DNA of 35,392 nt from Bacteroidales bacterium (GTDB lineage Bacteria; Bacteroidota; Bacteroidia; Bacteroidales; P3), in NCBI GenBank assembly GCA_017555745.1, contig JAFZFU010000118.1, forward strand, positions 1 to 35,392, read 5' to 3'. Below, piece by piece: positions 16,471-25,888 of the stretch (position 1 is its first letter; each line of letters opens with the position of its first letter). A model generated the notes under the pieces. It saw only the letters and a program-made list of their open reading frames with translations. It searched no databases and was not told the DNA's origin. Position numbers and translations under genes: made by a program.

Positions 16471-17175
16471 ATGAAATATAATCGTATTTTATTAAAACTT
16501 AGTGGCGAGTCGCTGATGGGAAATCAAAGTTATGGTATTTCTCCCGATATGCTTGAACAATATGTAAGAGACATAAAAGAAGTAGTTGAAAAAGGTGTAC
16601 AAGTGGCGATAGTTATAGGCGGTGGAAATATTTTCAGAGGATTGAGCGGAGCTGCAAAAGGAATGGATAGGGTGCAAGGAGACTATATGGGAATGCTTGC
16701 AACATTGATAAACAGTATGGCGCTACAAGCTGAACTCGAAAAACAAGGAATAAAAACAGAATTACTATCGGGATTAGCCATAGAACCAATATGTAAGGAA
16801 ATGAGTCGCAGAAGAGCAATAGAAGCCATGGAAGAGGGTAAAGTAGTGGTTATAGGAGGTGGAAGTGGAAATCCATTCTTTACCACAGATACTGCATCTG
16901 CACTTAGAGCTGTAGAAATTAAAGCTGATGTTATATTAAAGGGAACTCGCGTGGATGGAGTATATACAGCCGATCCCGAAAAAGATCCCAATGCAACAAA
17001 ATATACCACATTGTCGTTTCAAGAAGCGTTGGCAAAGAAATTAAAAATAATGGATTTGACCGCTTTTGCTTTGTGCGAAGAAAACAATTTGCCTATATAT
17101 GTATTTGATATGAATAAAGTAGGCAATTTGCTTAAAGTAGTGGAAGGACAATCGATAGGAACTGAAGTAAAGTAA
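16471..17175 (+). CDS. pyrH: UMP kinase
   Basis: Phosphorylates UMP to UDP for pyrimidine nucleotide supply. It belongs to the amino-acid-kinase fold: ILLKLSGESLMG at the N-terminus, the glycine-rich VAIVIGGGNIFRG at about residue 47, DYMGMLATLINSMALQ, and VVIGGGSGNPFFTTDTASAL for nucleotide binding. The 234-residue length is standard. The frr gene follows by 25 nt, a widely conserved pairing, so the two should be cotranscribed. Confidence 0.97.
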   Translation: MKYNRILLKLSGESLMGNQSYGISPDMLEQYVRDIKEVVEKGVQVAIVIGGGNIFRGLSGAAKGMDRVQGDYMGMLATLINSMALQAELEKQGIKTELLSGLAIEPICKEMSRRRAIEAMEEGKVVVIGGGSGNPFFTTDTASALRAVEIKADVILKGTRVDGVYTADPEKDPNATKYTTLSFQEALAKKLKIMDLTAFALCEENNLPIYVFDMNKVGNLLKVVEGQSIGTEVK

Positions 17176-17200
17176 GAAAAATAAATTAATAAAACATACT

Positions 17201-17764
17201 ATGAACGATTTATCAAAAGCATGTTTGGAAGAAGCTAAAAACAACATGCAAGGTGCAGTAAAGCACATCGAAAGTGAATTGACAAAGATACGTGCAGGAA
17301 AGGCTAATCCTGCTATGTTGGATGGAATAAAAGTTGATTATTATGGTACTCCGACCCTTATCAGTCAAGTAGCAAATATTTCAACTCCCGATCCTCGCAA
17401 TATCACCATACAACCTTGGGAAAAGAGTATGATGGGTGCAATAAGCAAAGCAATACAAGCTGCTAATCTTGGTTTTAATCCTCAACAAGAAGCGGATATG
17501 TTGCGTATCATTATTCCTCCATTGACAGAGGAACGCCGTAAAGAGTTGGCCAAAGCAGCAAAAGCTGAGGTGGAAACCGGTAAAGTAAATATAAGAAATG
17601 CACGTCGTAATGTGCTTGATAAGGTGAAAAAACTAAAAGATAAAGGCGTGCCTGAAGATGAAGTAAAACAAGTAGAAAAAGAAGTTCAAGATATTACAGA
17701 CAAATATGTGGCAGAGGCTGATAAAATATTCGAAGCCAAACAAAAAGAAATAATGTCAGTATAA
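17201..17764 (+). CDS. frr: Ribosome recycling factor
   Basis: With EF-G it splits post-termination ribosomes. The 187 residues match the family: HIESELTKIRAGKANPAMLD, VDYYGTPTLISQVANIS, the domain-II segment ITIQPWEKSMMGAISKAIQ and the C-terminal helix with RRKELAKAAKAEVE. Located 25 nt after pyrH, with a bidirectional terminator 12 nt after the stop codon. Confidence 0.97.
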   Translation: MNDLSKACLEEAKNNMQGAVKHIESELTKIRAGKANPAMLDGIKVDYYGTPTLISQVANISTPDPRNITIQPWEKSMMGAISKAIQAANLGFNPQQEADMLRIIIPPLTEERRKELAKAAKAEVETGKVNIRNARRNVLDKVKKLKDKGVPEDEVKQVEKEVQDITDKYVAEADKIFEAKQKEIMSV

Positions 17765-17776
17765 GGCTGTAGATAA

Positions 17777-17811
17777 AATAAAAGGCATCATCAAATGAGA
17801 TGCCTTTTATT
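17777..17811. terminator. Bidirectional terminator between frr and ssb
   Basis: A 13-bp perfect stem (17777-17789 with 17799-17811) with a 9-nt loop lies between two convergent genes. AAAA on one arm and TTTT on the other supply T-tracts for both directions. Confidence 0.85.
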
Positions 17812-17830
17812 GTTTATGATTTTGTCGTTT

Positions 17831-18250
17831 TTAGAATGGTAAATCCTCTAACGGCTCTGTGTTGTCGTTTAATATATCATCTATCGGACTTAAATCTATA
17901 TCATCTTGATTTTTGGCATAATTTCTGTTGGCTAATACCGTAAAATTTTCAGCAAGGACTTCTGTGATATAGCGTTTGTTTCCTTCTTTATCTTCCCACG
18001 AACGTGTACGCAACTTACCTTCAAGATATATTTGCGTTCCCTTTTTCAAGATTTTTTCAGAGATTTCTGCCAAACTTCTCCAACATACAATGTTGTGCCA
18101 ATCGGTTTGTTCTACTTTTTGTCCTTCTTTGTTTCTGTAAAATTCGGTGGTTGCCAATGGAAATATAGCTTTCTTGGCTGTGTCGAATGTGATAATCTCA
18201 GGGTCTTTACCTAAATTTCCAATTAGAATTACCTTGTTTACTCCTACCAT
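17831..18250 (-). CDS. ssb: Single-stranded DNA-binding protein
   Basis: Coats single-stranded DNA during replication and repair, and recruits partners through its C-terminal tip. The 139 residues show the OB-fold: VNKVILIGNLGKDPEI, the segment QTDWHNIVCWRSLAEI, then GTQIYLEGKLRTRSWED and KRYITEVLAENFTVL. The acidic tail ends in EPLEDLPF, the expected partner-binding tip. A short glycine-poor linker makes it smaller than the E. coli protein, which is common in Bacteroidetes. The ATG lies 70 nt downstream of a minus-strand TAAATTTG box. Confidence 0.96.
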   Translation of the reverse strand: MVGVNKVILIGNLGKDPEIITFDTAKKAIFPLATTEFYRNKEGQKVEQTDWHNIVCWRSLAEISEKILKKGTQIYLEGKLRTRSWEDKEGNKRYITEVLAENFTVLANRNYAKNQDDIDLSPIDDILNDNTEPLEDLPF

Positions 18251-18319
18251 AACTCAAAATTGTTTTTTACAATAATAAATCTAAACTAACTTATAAATTA
18301 AACGTAATAAAATCAACGG

Positions 18320-18327
18320 CAAATTTA
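18320..18327 (-). promoter_or_regulatory. -7 element of ssb
   Basis: CAAATTTA on the plus strand reads TAAATTTG on the minus strand, about 70 nt upstream of the ssb ATG. A -33 box is not clear. Confidence 0.45.
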
Positions 18328-18686
18328 TAACTTTTTTTTCAATCTGTAAAGAAAAAAAATACGTAAAATTCATAAGTGTTTGTTTGTTAGGTTTAAAGAT
18401 GGTGTAATTTCTTTTTTTTTATGGAAGGAAAAAAGGATAAAAAAACTTTTTACCCTCTCGAAAAATACAGAATAAACACTTTATTTATCTATTTTTTATC
18501 GTACAAAATATGGGTCTTTATGCTTTAGAATTATAAAGAGATATAATTGTTTTTTTATGATTTTTTTCCTCGTTTTTTGCTGCCTGATTGTTATAAATCT
18601 TCCGGCTCTATTAGTTGCATAGAATTTTATCAGTTGGTGAAAATATTAAAAATGTCATTTTCCTTTTTAGATTCACTTTTTTTTTG

Positions 18687-18694
18687 TAATTTTG
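18687..18694 (+). promoter_or_regulatory. Possible promoter of the polysaccharide locus
   Basis: TAATTTTG fits TAnnTTTG and is followed by GCAACC, a context seen after other -7 boxes here. It would give a leader of about 110 nt before the Wza-type gene. No TTTG is seen about 20 nt upstream. Confidence 0.4.
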
Positions 18695-18811
18695 CAACCT
18701 ATAGTATCTTCAATAATGCCTATAAATATTGTGTAAGCATTTGTTTTATATTTATTTATAGGGAATCTTGTTGGAGGTAAATTGTGCTAAATTGAGAAAA
18801 AATAAAAAGAT

Positions 18812-19621
18812 ATGACAATGAAAAAACTAAGGATTTTTCCGTTTATCGTGTTGGTGTTGTTTTTTGGATCATGTAGGACACCGAAAGATATGACTTATTT
18901 TCAAAACGTAGATCGTGGTGCTCATAGCAGTATAAGTCAAAAGTTTGAAGTAAAGATTCAGAACAACGACATTTTGATGATTTTGGTAGAGAGTGAAACT
19001 CCTCAAGCTGTTACAGTGTTTAATAAGCAAACCAATAAACAAATAAACACAGTAGCAGGTGGTGGTTATAACAATTTCCAAAGAATAGATCCCCTCATGG
19101 ATGGATACTTAGTGAAAAATGGTGAAATAGTTTTCCCGGTTTTGGGAAAAATAAAAGTAGAGGGATTAACTCCTCTTCAAGTCTCCAAACTTATAGAAGA
19201 AAAACTTATTTCCGGAGGATATGTTACAGATCCTGTTGTTACAGTTAAATTGTTGAACTACAAAATATATGTGATGGGAGAAGTGGCACATCCCGGTATT
19301 GTTAATGTTGATAACGAAAAAATGACGATATTGGAAGCATTGAGTGCTGCCGGAGACCTTACAATATACGGATTACGCACAAATGTTACAGTTATTCGTG
19401 AGAAAGATGGAAAACGAGAAATAGGTACTATTGACTTGACTTCGAAGGATTTGTTTGTTTCGCCGTACTACTATTTGGAACAAAATGATGTTGTTTATGT
19501 TGAGCCAAACAATCGTCGTAAACGTCAAGGTGTGCAAGATTTGACAATGATATCAGCTGCTACATCTTTGGCATCTTTCTTCGCAAGTATGGTGTCGATA
19601 ATTATTAATCTAAGAAAATAA
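18812..19621 (+). CDS. wza: Polysaccharide export lipoprotein, Wza family
   Basis: Forms the outer-membrane channel through which capsule or exopolysaccharide leaves the cell. A lipoprotein signal with lipobox FFGSC is followed by the family opening RTPKDMTYFQNVD. The polysaccharide export domain lies at about residues 45-140 (YLVKNGEIVFPVLGKIKVEG, then LTPLQVSKLIEEKL). An SLBB-type domain follows (VYVMGEVAHPGIV-like segment reading YKIYVMGEVAHPG, then ILEALSAAGDLTIYG). A hydrophobic C-terminal stretch (ISAATSLASFFASMVSIII) is the likely outer-membrane helix. At 269 residues it has the short Bacteroidetes form. ATG at 18818 is an alternative start. The Wzc-type gene follows by 33 nt. Confidence 0.92.
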   Translation: MTMKKLRIFPFIVLVLFFGSCRTPKDMTYFQNVDRGAHSSISQKFEVKIQNNDILMILVESETPQAVTVFNKQTNKQINTVAGGGYNNFQRIDPLMDGYLVKNGEIVFPVLGKIKVEGLTPLQVSKLIEEKLISGGYVTDPVVTVKLLNYKIYVMGEVAHPGIVNVDNEKMTILEALSAAGDLTIYGLRTNVTVIREKDGKREIGTIDLTSKDLFVSPYYYLEQNDVVYVEPNNRRKRQGVQDLTMISAATSLASFFASMVSIIINLRK

Positions 19622-19654
19622 GTGAATTACTAACGGGTAAATATCAGATATTAT

Positions 19655-22051
19655 ATGGAAAATCAAATAAATAATATGCAACAGAATAAGGAGTTGGAAG
19701 AAAACTCGATAGATATTCGTGAGCTCCTATTTGTTTTGGTGAATAGATGGTGGATTTTCTTGATATCGGTTATGGTATGTGCTGTTGCCGCATTTTTGTT
19801 TGCAAAAACACAAACACCAATATATCAAGAAAGTGCTATGATTTTAATTCGAGATGAAAAGGCCGGTGGTAGTTCTGAGTTTGGATCGTCTGCATTATTT
19901 GGAGATTTAGGAGTTTTTGGTAAAGGTCTTATATTGGAAAATGAGATATACATCTTACAATCAACACCATTGATGTCGAGTGTAGTGGAGAAACTCAATT
20001 TGCAGGTATCGTATCAGCAAAATACAACTTTTAGAAAGAAAGATTTGTATGGAGCTACACCAATTCATTTTACTTTGTTGAACAAATTGGGTCAGAGAAA
20101 TAATTTAAGCATAGTGGCATCTGTTTCAATTTTGGATAGTAACACTTATGCATACTTGTTGGAAATTCCATCTCAAAAACTTGAATTGGAAGGAGTCGCT
20201 GATTTTAACCAAATTATAGCGTTGAATGATGATAATTCTTTCAGTATAGAAAAAACTGACTTGTATACTGATGAGTTTTTGAACAAAGAAATAAAAATTT
20301 CTGTAACCCCGACAGATAAGAGAGCGAAGTCGTTGTTAGCCAATCTTTCGGTAAGTCGTCCTGATAAAGTTACCGGTATATTAAATCTTTCGATAAAAGA
20401 TTCTAATCCTTTGCGTGCAAAACGAGTGTTGGATACTTTGATCGCGGTGTATAATGCAGACGCTATTGCTGATAAAAACAAAATAGCACAAAATACCGAA
20501 GACTTCATTATCAATCGTATTCGTTTGATTTCAGGAGAGTTGGAAGATGTTGATGAGCGTGTGGCTTCGTTGAAGCAAAGTACTCAGGTAACCGACTATG
20601 CTGTGGCTTCAAATTTGGCTCTTACTTCAGGACTTAAATATACCGAAGAAGTTTTGGCTGTGGAAACAGAGTTGAGTATGGTTAAATACATGAAACGATA
20701 TCTTGAGGATCCTGCGAAGAAAGACGATTTGATACCGGCTAACGTAGGTATTGCCGATGCAGGAGTTCAGTCGTTGATAACAAATTACAATACTCAAAAA
20801 TTGGAATATGACAAGATATTGAACAATTCGGGTGCCAATAACCCTACCACAAAGAATTTGTATCGAGCGTTGGAGGCAACTCGTGAAGCAGTGGTGCGTT
20901 CGGTAGATAATTTGTTGGAAACTGTAAAAATTAAGCGTAATAGTTTGTTGCAACAAGAAAAGTTATCTCAAAGCAAAATCTCAAATATGCCTACTCAGGA
21001 AAAGGAAGTAACAGATGTATTACGTCAACAAAAAATAAAAGAATCTTTGTATCTGTACTTGTTGAATAAACGCGAAGAAAATGCTCTTACGTTGGCTGTT
21101 ACAGAATCTAATGCGAAGATAGTAGAATCTGCCAATGGAACCGGTGTTCCTATTGTTCCCCGCACCATGATGTATGTTTTGGTAGGCGTGGTATTAGGTA
21201 TTGTTATTCCGTTTGTATACATATTCTTGTGGGAATTCTTTAATACAAAAGTTCGTTCGAGAGTAGATGTAGAAAAGGCTATAAATGTTCCTGTGATAGG
21301 AGAAATACCTGAAAAACCCAAAGGAAGAGAAAATGATGATATTGTAGTGTTAGAGAATGGTAATGATCCTCTTACAGAAGCATTTCGAATGTTACATTCC
21401 AATATTCATTTCTTTATGAACGAACCATCGCAAAAGGTAATCCAACTTATATCCACTGTTCCGGGTGAAGGAAAGTCTTATTCGGCTTTGAATTTTTCGT
21501 TGTCGCTTGCGTTTTTAGGCAAAAAGACCATTGTGGTGGATTTGGATTTGCGTAAGCGCTCATTGTCTAAAATGATGGCTCCTCGCGAAAGAAATGGTGT
21601 AATGCAATATTTTATCGGAAAAGAAGATAATATATCTAATATAATTTCTCATAGTACAATTTCTCCAAACTTGGATTATATCGTTTGTGAGAAAACACCA
21701 CCTAATGCAACTCAGTTGTTGCTTACCGATAAGTATGAAAAACTTATTGAGTATCTAAAACGACATTATGATTACGTTATCATCGACTCTACTCCTGCTC
21801 AGTTTGTGGCTGATGCGGTTATAATCAATAAGTGTGCAGACATGTCTTTATATGTTGCTCGTATAGGTGTATTAGATAAACGTTATTTGCCAAAAATCCA
21901 AGAATTAGCCGATTCGAATAAATTCAAGAATATGGCTATGCTTTTGGTAGCAGTTCCTATGGGCAAGAAAGCATATGGCTATAGATATGGTTATGCGTAT
22001 ACTTATGGCTATGGTTACGGCTATGGCTACGGAGAAGAAAGCGAAGCATAA
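19655..22051 (+). CDS. wzc: Polysaccharide co-polymerase with tyrosine autokinase, Wzc family
   Basis: An inner-membrane protein that controls polysaccharide length and export by cycles of tyrosine phosphorylation. An N-terminal membrane segment (WWIFLISVMVCAVAAFLF, about residues 30-50) begins the Wzz domain. A long periplasmic coiled-coil region runs to the second membrane segment (YVLVGVVLGIVIPFVYIFLW, about residues 505-525). The cytoplasmic BY-kinase has Walker A PGEGKS with Lys607, Walker A' VDLDLRKRSL and Walker B YVIIDSTPA. The last 24 residues are almost all Gly-Tyr pairs (AYGYRYGYAYTYGYGYGYGY), the autophosphorylation cluster. It sits 33 nt after the Wza gene, its export partner. 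A weak hairpin lies at 22081-22117. Confidence 0.93.
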   Translation: MENQINNMQQNKELEENSIDIRELLFVLVNRWWIFLISVMVCAVAAFLFAKTQTPIYQESAMILIRDEKAGGSSEFGSSALFGDLGVFGKGLILENEIYILQSTPLMSSVVEKLNLQVSYQQNTTFRKKDLYGATPIHFTLLNKLGQRNNLSIVASVSILDSNTYAYLLEIPSQKLELEGVADFNQIIALNDDNSFSIEKTDLYTDEFLNKEIKISVTPTDKRAKSLLANLSVSRPDKVTGILNLSIKDSNPLRAKRVLDTLIAVYNADAIADKNKIAQNTEDFIINRIRLISGELEDVDERVASLKQSTQVTDYAVASNLALTSGLKYTEEVLAVETELSMVKYMKRYLEDPAKKDDLIPANVGIADAGVQSLITNYNTQKLEYDKILNNSGANNPTTKNLYRALEATREAVVRSVDNLLETVKIKRNSLLQQEKLSQSKISNMPTQEKEVTDVLRQQKIKESLYLYLLNKREENALTLAVTESNAKIVESANGTGVPIVPRTMMYVLVGVVLGIVIPFVYIFLWEFFNTKVRSRVDVEKAINVPVIGEIPEKPKGRENDDIVVLENGNDPLTEAFRMLHSNIHFFMNEPSQKVIQLISTVPGEGKSYSALNFSLSLAFLGKKTIVVDLDLRKRSLSKMMAPRERNGVMQYFIGKEDNISNIISHSTISPNLDYIVCEKTPPNATQLLLTDKYEKLIEYLKRHYDYVIIDSTPAQFVADAVIINKCADMSLYVARIGVLDKRYLPKIQELADSNKFKNMAMLLVAVPMGKKAYGYRYGYAYTYGYGYGYGYGEESEA

Positions 22052-22080
22052 AATGATAAACATTCATTAATATATTGATT

Positions 22081-22117
22081 AAAATCCTCGTTTGCGTTAG
22101 TGAATGGGGATTTTTTT
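22081..22117 (+). terminator. Weak hairpin with T-run after wzc
   Basis: AAAATCC (22081-22087) pairs with GGATTTT (22108-22114) across a 20-nt loop and continues into a T-run ending at 22117. The short stem may act as an attenuator, reducing transcription of downstream sugar genes relative to wza-wzc. Confidence 0.4.
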
Positions 22118-22141
22118 CAGTTAATAAAGAGAAAGAATCTT

Positions 22142-22399
22142 ATGAAAAAACAATTCAAATATAGAGGTGAGAATATCGGTTTCTTTGCAACAGCGGAAGA
22201 ATTGGCCAAAGAATTGGAAAAGAAAGAAAAAGCTTTGCAGTGTCTTATTGAACTGGATAATGATTTGGACGATGAATCTTTTATTTCGAGAGCCAACGGA
22301 TATGCCACCACCAAATGGGGACGTGATGTTATTGAAGATAGAATAGAATTGTATAAAAGTCAAATATTACAGCTTAAAGAGTGGATTGCAACTTTTTGA
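22142..22399 (+). CDS. Small protein of unknown function, 85 aa
   Basis: ATG at 22142 is chosen over GTG at 22100, because the earlier codons overlap the hairpin and T-run after wzc. The protein begins MKKQFKYRGENIGFFATAEE and then is highly charged and helical (LAKELEKKEKALQCLIELD, then DRIELYKSQILQLKEWI), suggesting a small coiled-coil protein without signal peptide or membrane segment. I do not recognise a family. Its place between the export pair and the sugar-nucleotide genes hints at a role in the polysaccharide locus, but that is inference. Its codon use resembles its neighbours, and it looks real. Confidence 0.65.
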   Translation: MKKQFKYRGENIGFFATAEELAKELEKKEKALQCLIELDNDLDDESFISRANGYATTKWGRDVIEDRIELYKSQILQLKEWIATF

Positions 22400-22462
22400 C
22401 TTATAAAAAAACAATAAAACTACATAACATGAGTTTTATACTATAGATTAACTTTGAAGACT

Positions 22463-23740
22463 ATGGAATTTGGAAAAAAAATAGCAATAATAGGTTTGGG
22501 ATATGTAGGCTTGCCTTTGGCAAGATTGTTTTCTACAAAGTATAAAACCATAGGGTTTGATGTTAATATTGAAAGAATAAATGCCTTGATGCAGGGCCAT
22601 GATGACACGTTCGAGGTGTCAGATAATCTCTTAAAAAAAGCTTTGGCCGATGGGTTATTGTTTACGTCGAGGGTTGAGGATATACAAGGATGTGATTTTT
22701 ATATAGTTACTGTGCCTACTCCCGTTGATGAAAATAATAATCCGGATCTTTCTCCATTAAAAAAAGCAAGTGCCACAGTGGGCAAGGTTATTGGAAAGGG
22801 AGGTGTTGTTATTTATGAATCCACTGTATATCCGGGCGTAACGGAAGAGGTATGTGTGCCTATTGTTGAGGAGGTTTCGGGATTGAGATTTAATGTCGAT
22901 TTTTATGCAGGTTATTCTCCCGAACGCATCAATCCGGGCGATAAAGAGCATACTGTCGAAAAGATAATAAAGGTAACATCCGGATCTACGCCACAAGTGG
23001 CAGATATTATAGATGATTTATATAATTCGGTACTTCTTAATGGCACTCACAAAGCACCATCTATAAAAGTGGCAGAGGCATCGAAGGTTATCGAAAACTC
23101 GCAACGAGATGTAAATATAGCTTTTATGAACGAGTTGGCTAAGATTTTTAATGCTATGGATATAGATACTCACGACGTTATTGCTGCTGCCTCAACTAAG
23201 TGGAATTTTATTAAAATGACTCCCGGATTGGTAGGGGGACATTGTATCGGCATAGATCCTTATTATCTTATGCAAAAGGCACAAGTGTTTGGGGTGTTGC
23301 CTCGCATTATGACTGCCTCTCGCGAACTGAACGATGGCATGGGCGAATATGTGGCATATCAGGTAATAAAGTGTATGAATAAAAAGGGAATAAGGATAAA
23401 GGATTCTAAAATATTGATATTGGGAGTGACATTTAAAGAAAATTGTTCCGATATCAGAAATACAAAGGTGGTGGATATCTATAACACATTGTTTGAATAC
23501 ACTTCAAATATAATGGTGTTTGATAAATATGCCGATTATAATCAACTTTTAGGCGAATATAATATTCCGATAACTAACGATTGGGATTGTGTTGAAAAAG
23601 AAAAATTTGATGCCGTAATTCTTGCCGTGGCACATAAAGAATTTATTGGAATGGATGTGCGCCGATGGTTGAAACAAGATGGAATTGTTTATGATGTAAA
23701 GGGCGTTTTGCCAAAAAATATAATAGATGCTCGATTGTAA
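22463..23740 (+). CDS. UDP-N-acetyl-hexosamine 6-dehydrogenase, TviB/WbpO-like
   Basis: Oxidises C6 of a UDP-N-acetylhexosamine (GlcNAc or GalNAc) to the uronic acid with NAD+. ATG at 22463 is used; TTG at 22454 would add three residues. The Rossmann motif is GLGYVGLPLARLF. VTVPTPVDENNNPDL, YESTVYPGVTEE and YAGYSPERINPGD are typical of the UDP-glucose/GDP-mannose dehydrogenase family. The substrate-binding region has VIENSQRDVNIAFMNELA and TPGLVGGHCIGIDPYYL, which holds the catalytic Cys. GVTFKENCSDIRNTKVVDI marks the C-terminal domain. The wording of these motifs is closest to TviB/WbpO. The next genes suggest that UDP-GlcNAc is the substrate. It overlaps nothing and ends 13 nt before the next start. 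Confidence 0.9.
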   Translation: MEFGKKIAIIGLGYVGLPLARLFSTKYKTIGFDVNIERINALMQGHDDTFEVSDNLLKKALADGLLFTSRVEDIQGCDFYIVTVPTPVDENNNPDLSPLKKASATVGKVIGKGGVVIYESTVYPGVTEEVCVPIVEEVSGLRFNVDFYAGYSPERINPGDKEHTVEKIIKVTSGSTPQVADIIDDLYNSVLLNGTHKAPSIKVAEASKVIENSQRDVNIAFMNELAKIFNAMDIDTHDVIAAASTKWNFIKMTPGLVGGHCIGIDPYYLMQKAQVFGVLPRIMTASRELNDGMGEYVAYQVIKCMNKKGIRIKDSKILILGVTFKENCSDIRNTKVVDIYNTLFEYTSNIMVFDKYADYNQLLGEYNIPITNDWDCVEKEKFDAVILAVAHKEFIGMDVRRWLKQDGIVYDVKGVLPKNIIDARL

Positions 23741-23753
23741 AAAAGATTTTGAT

Positions 23754-24719
23754 ATGAAGAATTTTGCACTCATAGGAGTAGGGGGATATATTGCTCCGCG
23801 ACATTTAAAAGCTATAAAGGATACAGGAAATAATTTGGCGTCGGCTTACGATAAGTTTGATAGTGTGGGTATTTTGGATAGTTATTTCCCCAATGCGGCT
23901 TTTTTTACAGAACAGGAATTATTCGATCGTCACAATACAAAACTGCAAAAGTCTGATAACAAAATAGATTATGTGTCGGTATGTACTCCAAACTATCTCC
24001 ATGATGCGCATACTCGTTATGGGTTGCGGTTGGGGTGCGATGTTGTTTGCGAGAAGCCTTTGGTGCTGAATCCATGGAATATAGATGCTTTGGAAAAGGT
24101 GGAGGAAGAAACGGGGCATAAGGCCTATAATATTTTGCAACTTCGTTTGCACAAATCTGTGGTGGAACTTAAAAAACGTATAGAACAAGGCCCCGCCGAT
24201 AAAGTATACGATGTGGACCTTACTTATATAACTTCGCGTGGCAATTGGTACTATGCTTCATGGAAAGGCGATGTCCATAAAAGCGGAGGAGTGGCCACAA
24301 ATATCGGTGTCCATTTTTATGATATGCTCTCGTGGATATTCGGCAAAGTAACTAAGAATGTGGTGCATGTAATGAGTCACGACCGTGTAGCAGGATACCT
24401 CGAAATGCCAAAGGCAAGAGTTAGATACTTCCTAAGTATCAATGCCGAGCATTTGCCTGAACAAGCTATGGCTGAAGGTAAGCGGACTTATCGCACTATA
24501 ATGGTAGATGGCAGCGAGTTTGAATTTAGCGAAGGATTTACCGAACTTCACACCCTCAGTTATCAAAAAATATTGGCAGGAGAGGGGTTCGGAATAGCCG
24601 AGGCTCGTAATTGTATCGATATAGTGCATGACATACGCAATGCCGTGCCTATAGGCCTTAAAGGAGATTATCATCCATTGGCAAAATATCCTCTCACCAA
24701 TCATCCTTTTGGATGGTAA
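23754..24719 (+). CDS. UDP-GlcNAcA 3-dehydrogenase, WbpB/WlbA-like (Gfo/Idh/MocA family)
   Basis: Probably oxidises C3 of UDP-N-acetylglucosaminuronate to the 3-keto sugar, setting up amination by the next enzyme. ATG at 23754 is used; the frame extends 27 nt upstream into the end of the 6-dehydrogenase gene, but MKNFALIGVGGYIAPRHLKA is the typical start. The NAD-binding region includes GVGGYIAPRHLKAI and YVSVCTPNYLHDAHT. VVCEKPLVLNP near residue 100 carries the family's EKP motif. SGGVATNIGVHFYDMLSWIFG holds the conserved His of the active site. The length of 321 residues matches WbpB/WlbA. Order and spacing (12 nt to the aminotransferase) support one operon. Confidence 0.9.
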   Translation: MKNFALIGVGGYIAPRHLKAIKDTGNNLASAYDKFDSVGILDSYFPNAAFFTEQELFDRHNTKLQKSDNKIDYVSVCTPNYLHDAHTRYGLRLGCDVVCEKPLVLNPWNIDALEKVEEETGHKAYNILQLRLHKSVVELKKRIEQGPADKVYDVDLTYITSRGNWYYASWKGDVHKSGGVATNIGVHFYDMLSWIFGKVTKNVVHVMSHDRVAGYLEMPKARVRYFLSINAEHLPEQAMAEGKRTYRTIMVDGSEFEFSEGFTELHTLSYQKILAGEGFGIAEARNCIDIVHDIRNAVPIGLKGDYHPLAKYPLTNHPFGW

Positions 24720-24731
24720 ATACTTTGTAGC

Positions 24732-25871
24732 ATGGAATTTAGAGATTTGAAAAGACAATACGCTGCATTATGCAATGATATTGATAAGGAGATAAAAGAA
24801 GTTATGGCTTCTGCCAACTTTATTATGGGGCAACCTGTTGTGGAATTGGAACAGCAGTTGGCTCAATATGTTGGCACCAAGCATTGTATAACCTGTGCCA
24901 ATGGTACCGATGCCCTTGTCTTGTCGTTAAAAGCATTAGGCGTAAAAGAAGGAGATGCAGTGTTTGTCCCCGACTTTACTTTCTTTGCTTCAGCCGAAGC
25001 TGTTTCGGTGGTAGGTGCCACTCCGATATTTGTAGATGTGGATGCTGAAACTTTTAATATCAGTGCTTTGGATTTGGAACAAAAGATAATCAGCACTATA
25101 AATGAAGGAGTTTTGAACCCAAGGGCAATATTGACAGTAGACCTTTTCGGATTGCCTGCAAATTATACTGCCATAAGTGCAATAGCTTGCAACTATGGTC
25201 TTTATATGCTCGAAGATGGTGCACAAGGTTTTGGTGGTAGCATTGCAGGCAAAAAGGCTTGCAGTTTTGGTGATATTGCCACCACATCGTTTTTCCCCTC
25301 CAAACCATTGGGTTGTTATGGCGATGGAGGGGCTGTGTTTACAAACAATGACGAATGGGCTGAGCTTGCAAAATCGTATCGCTCTCATGGCAAAGGAATT
25401 TTTAAATACGATAATGTAAGAATAGGAATGAATTCAAGATTAGACACTTTGCAGGCTGCAATACTAAAAGTGAAATTGAAAGCCTTTGTAGAATACGAAC
25501 TTCAAAGTATTAATGACATAGCTTGTGAATATACCAAAAAATTAAAATCAGTGGTGCATACTCCGGTGGTGCCTAAAGGTTATTGTTCTTCGTGGGCTCA
25601 ATACACCATAGTGCTTGATAACAAAGAAGTTCGTGATAGGATACAAGCCGAATTGAAAAACAAAGGTATTCCCACCATGGTGTATTATCCAAAACCTTTG
25701 CACAAACAAACAGCTTATATGCATTTGCAATCATATAACGACACTATGCCCGTAACCGAAAACCTTTGCAAAACAGTACTTTCTCTACCCATAAGTCCGT
25801 ATTTGGAAAATATAGAAGTTCAAGAGGTGGTAGCTGCTGTGTGTGATGCCATAAATATAGAAGTTGCCTAA
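24732..25871 (+). CDS. PLP-dependent sugar 3-aminotransferase, WbpE/WlbC-like (DegT family)
   Basis: Transfers an amino group, probably from glutamate, to the 3-keto UDP-sugar. The DegT/DnrJ/EryC1 fold is clear: MEFRDLKRQYAALCNDIDKE, FIMGQPVVELEQQLAQY, HCITCANGTDALVLSLKALG and VPDFTFFASAEAVSVVGATP. The PLP-binding Lys is Lys191 in SFFPSKPLGCYGDGGAVFT, preceded by LEDGAQGFGGS, which binds the PLP ring. GMNSRLDTLQAAIL is also diagnostic. The 379 residues make it full length. It is the last gene before an 888-nt gap with repeats, so the transcript may end or weaken here, although no standard terminator follows. Confidence 0.92.
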   Translation: MEFRDLKRQYAALCNDIDKEIKEVMASANFIMGQPVVELEQQLAQYVGTKHCITCANGTDALVLSLKALGVKEGDAVFVPDFTFFASAEAVSVVGATPIFVDVDAETFNISALDLEQKIISTINEGVLNPRAILTVDLFGLPANYTAISAIACNYGLYMLEDGAQGFGGSIAGKKACSFGDIATTSFFPSKPLGCYGDGGAVFTNNDEWAELAKSYRSHGKGIFKYDNVRIGMNSRLDTLQAAILKVKLKAFVEYELQSINDIACEYTKKLKSVVHTPVVPKGYCSSWAQYTIVLDNKEVRDRIQAELKNKGIPTMVYYPKPLHKQTAYMHLQSYNDTMPVTENLCKTVLSLPISPYLENIEVQEVVAAVCDAINIEVA

Positions 25872-25888
25872 AGAAAAAGGACGATAGG

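Larger units (their letters stand above)
18251..18811. other. 561-nt A/T-rich intergenic region
   Basis: No gene is supported. It separates divergent ssb and the polysaccharide locus. It holds the ssb -7 box at 18320-18327 and a weaker plus-strand box TAATTTTG at 18687-18694. The stretch 18340-18560 has many A and T runs. The usual UpxY-type antitermination gene found at the head of many Bacteroides capsule loci is absent. Confidence 0.6.

Noticed and set aside
18547..18780. 77-codon open frame upstream of the Wza-type gene
   Set aside because: It is rich in Phe, Tyr, Cys and Ser from T-rich DNA, spans the likely promoter and shows no motif.
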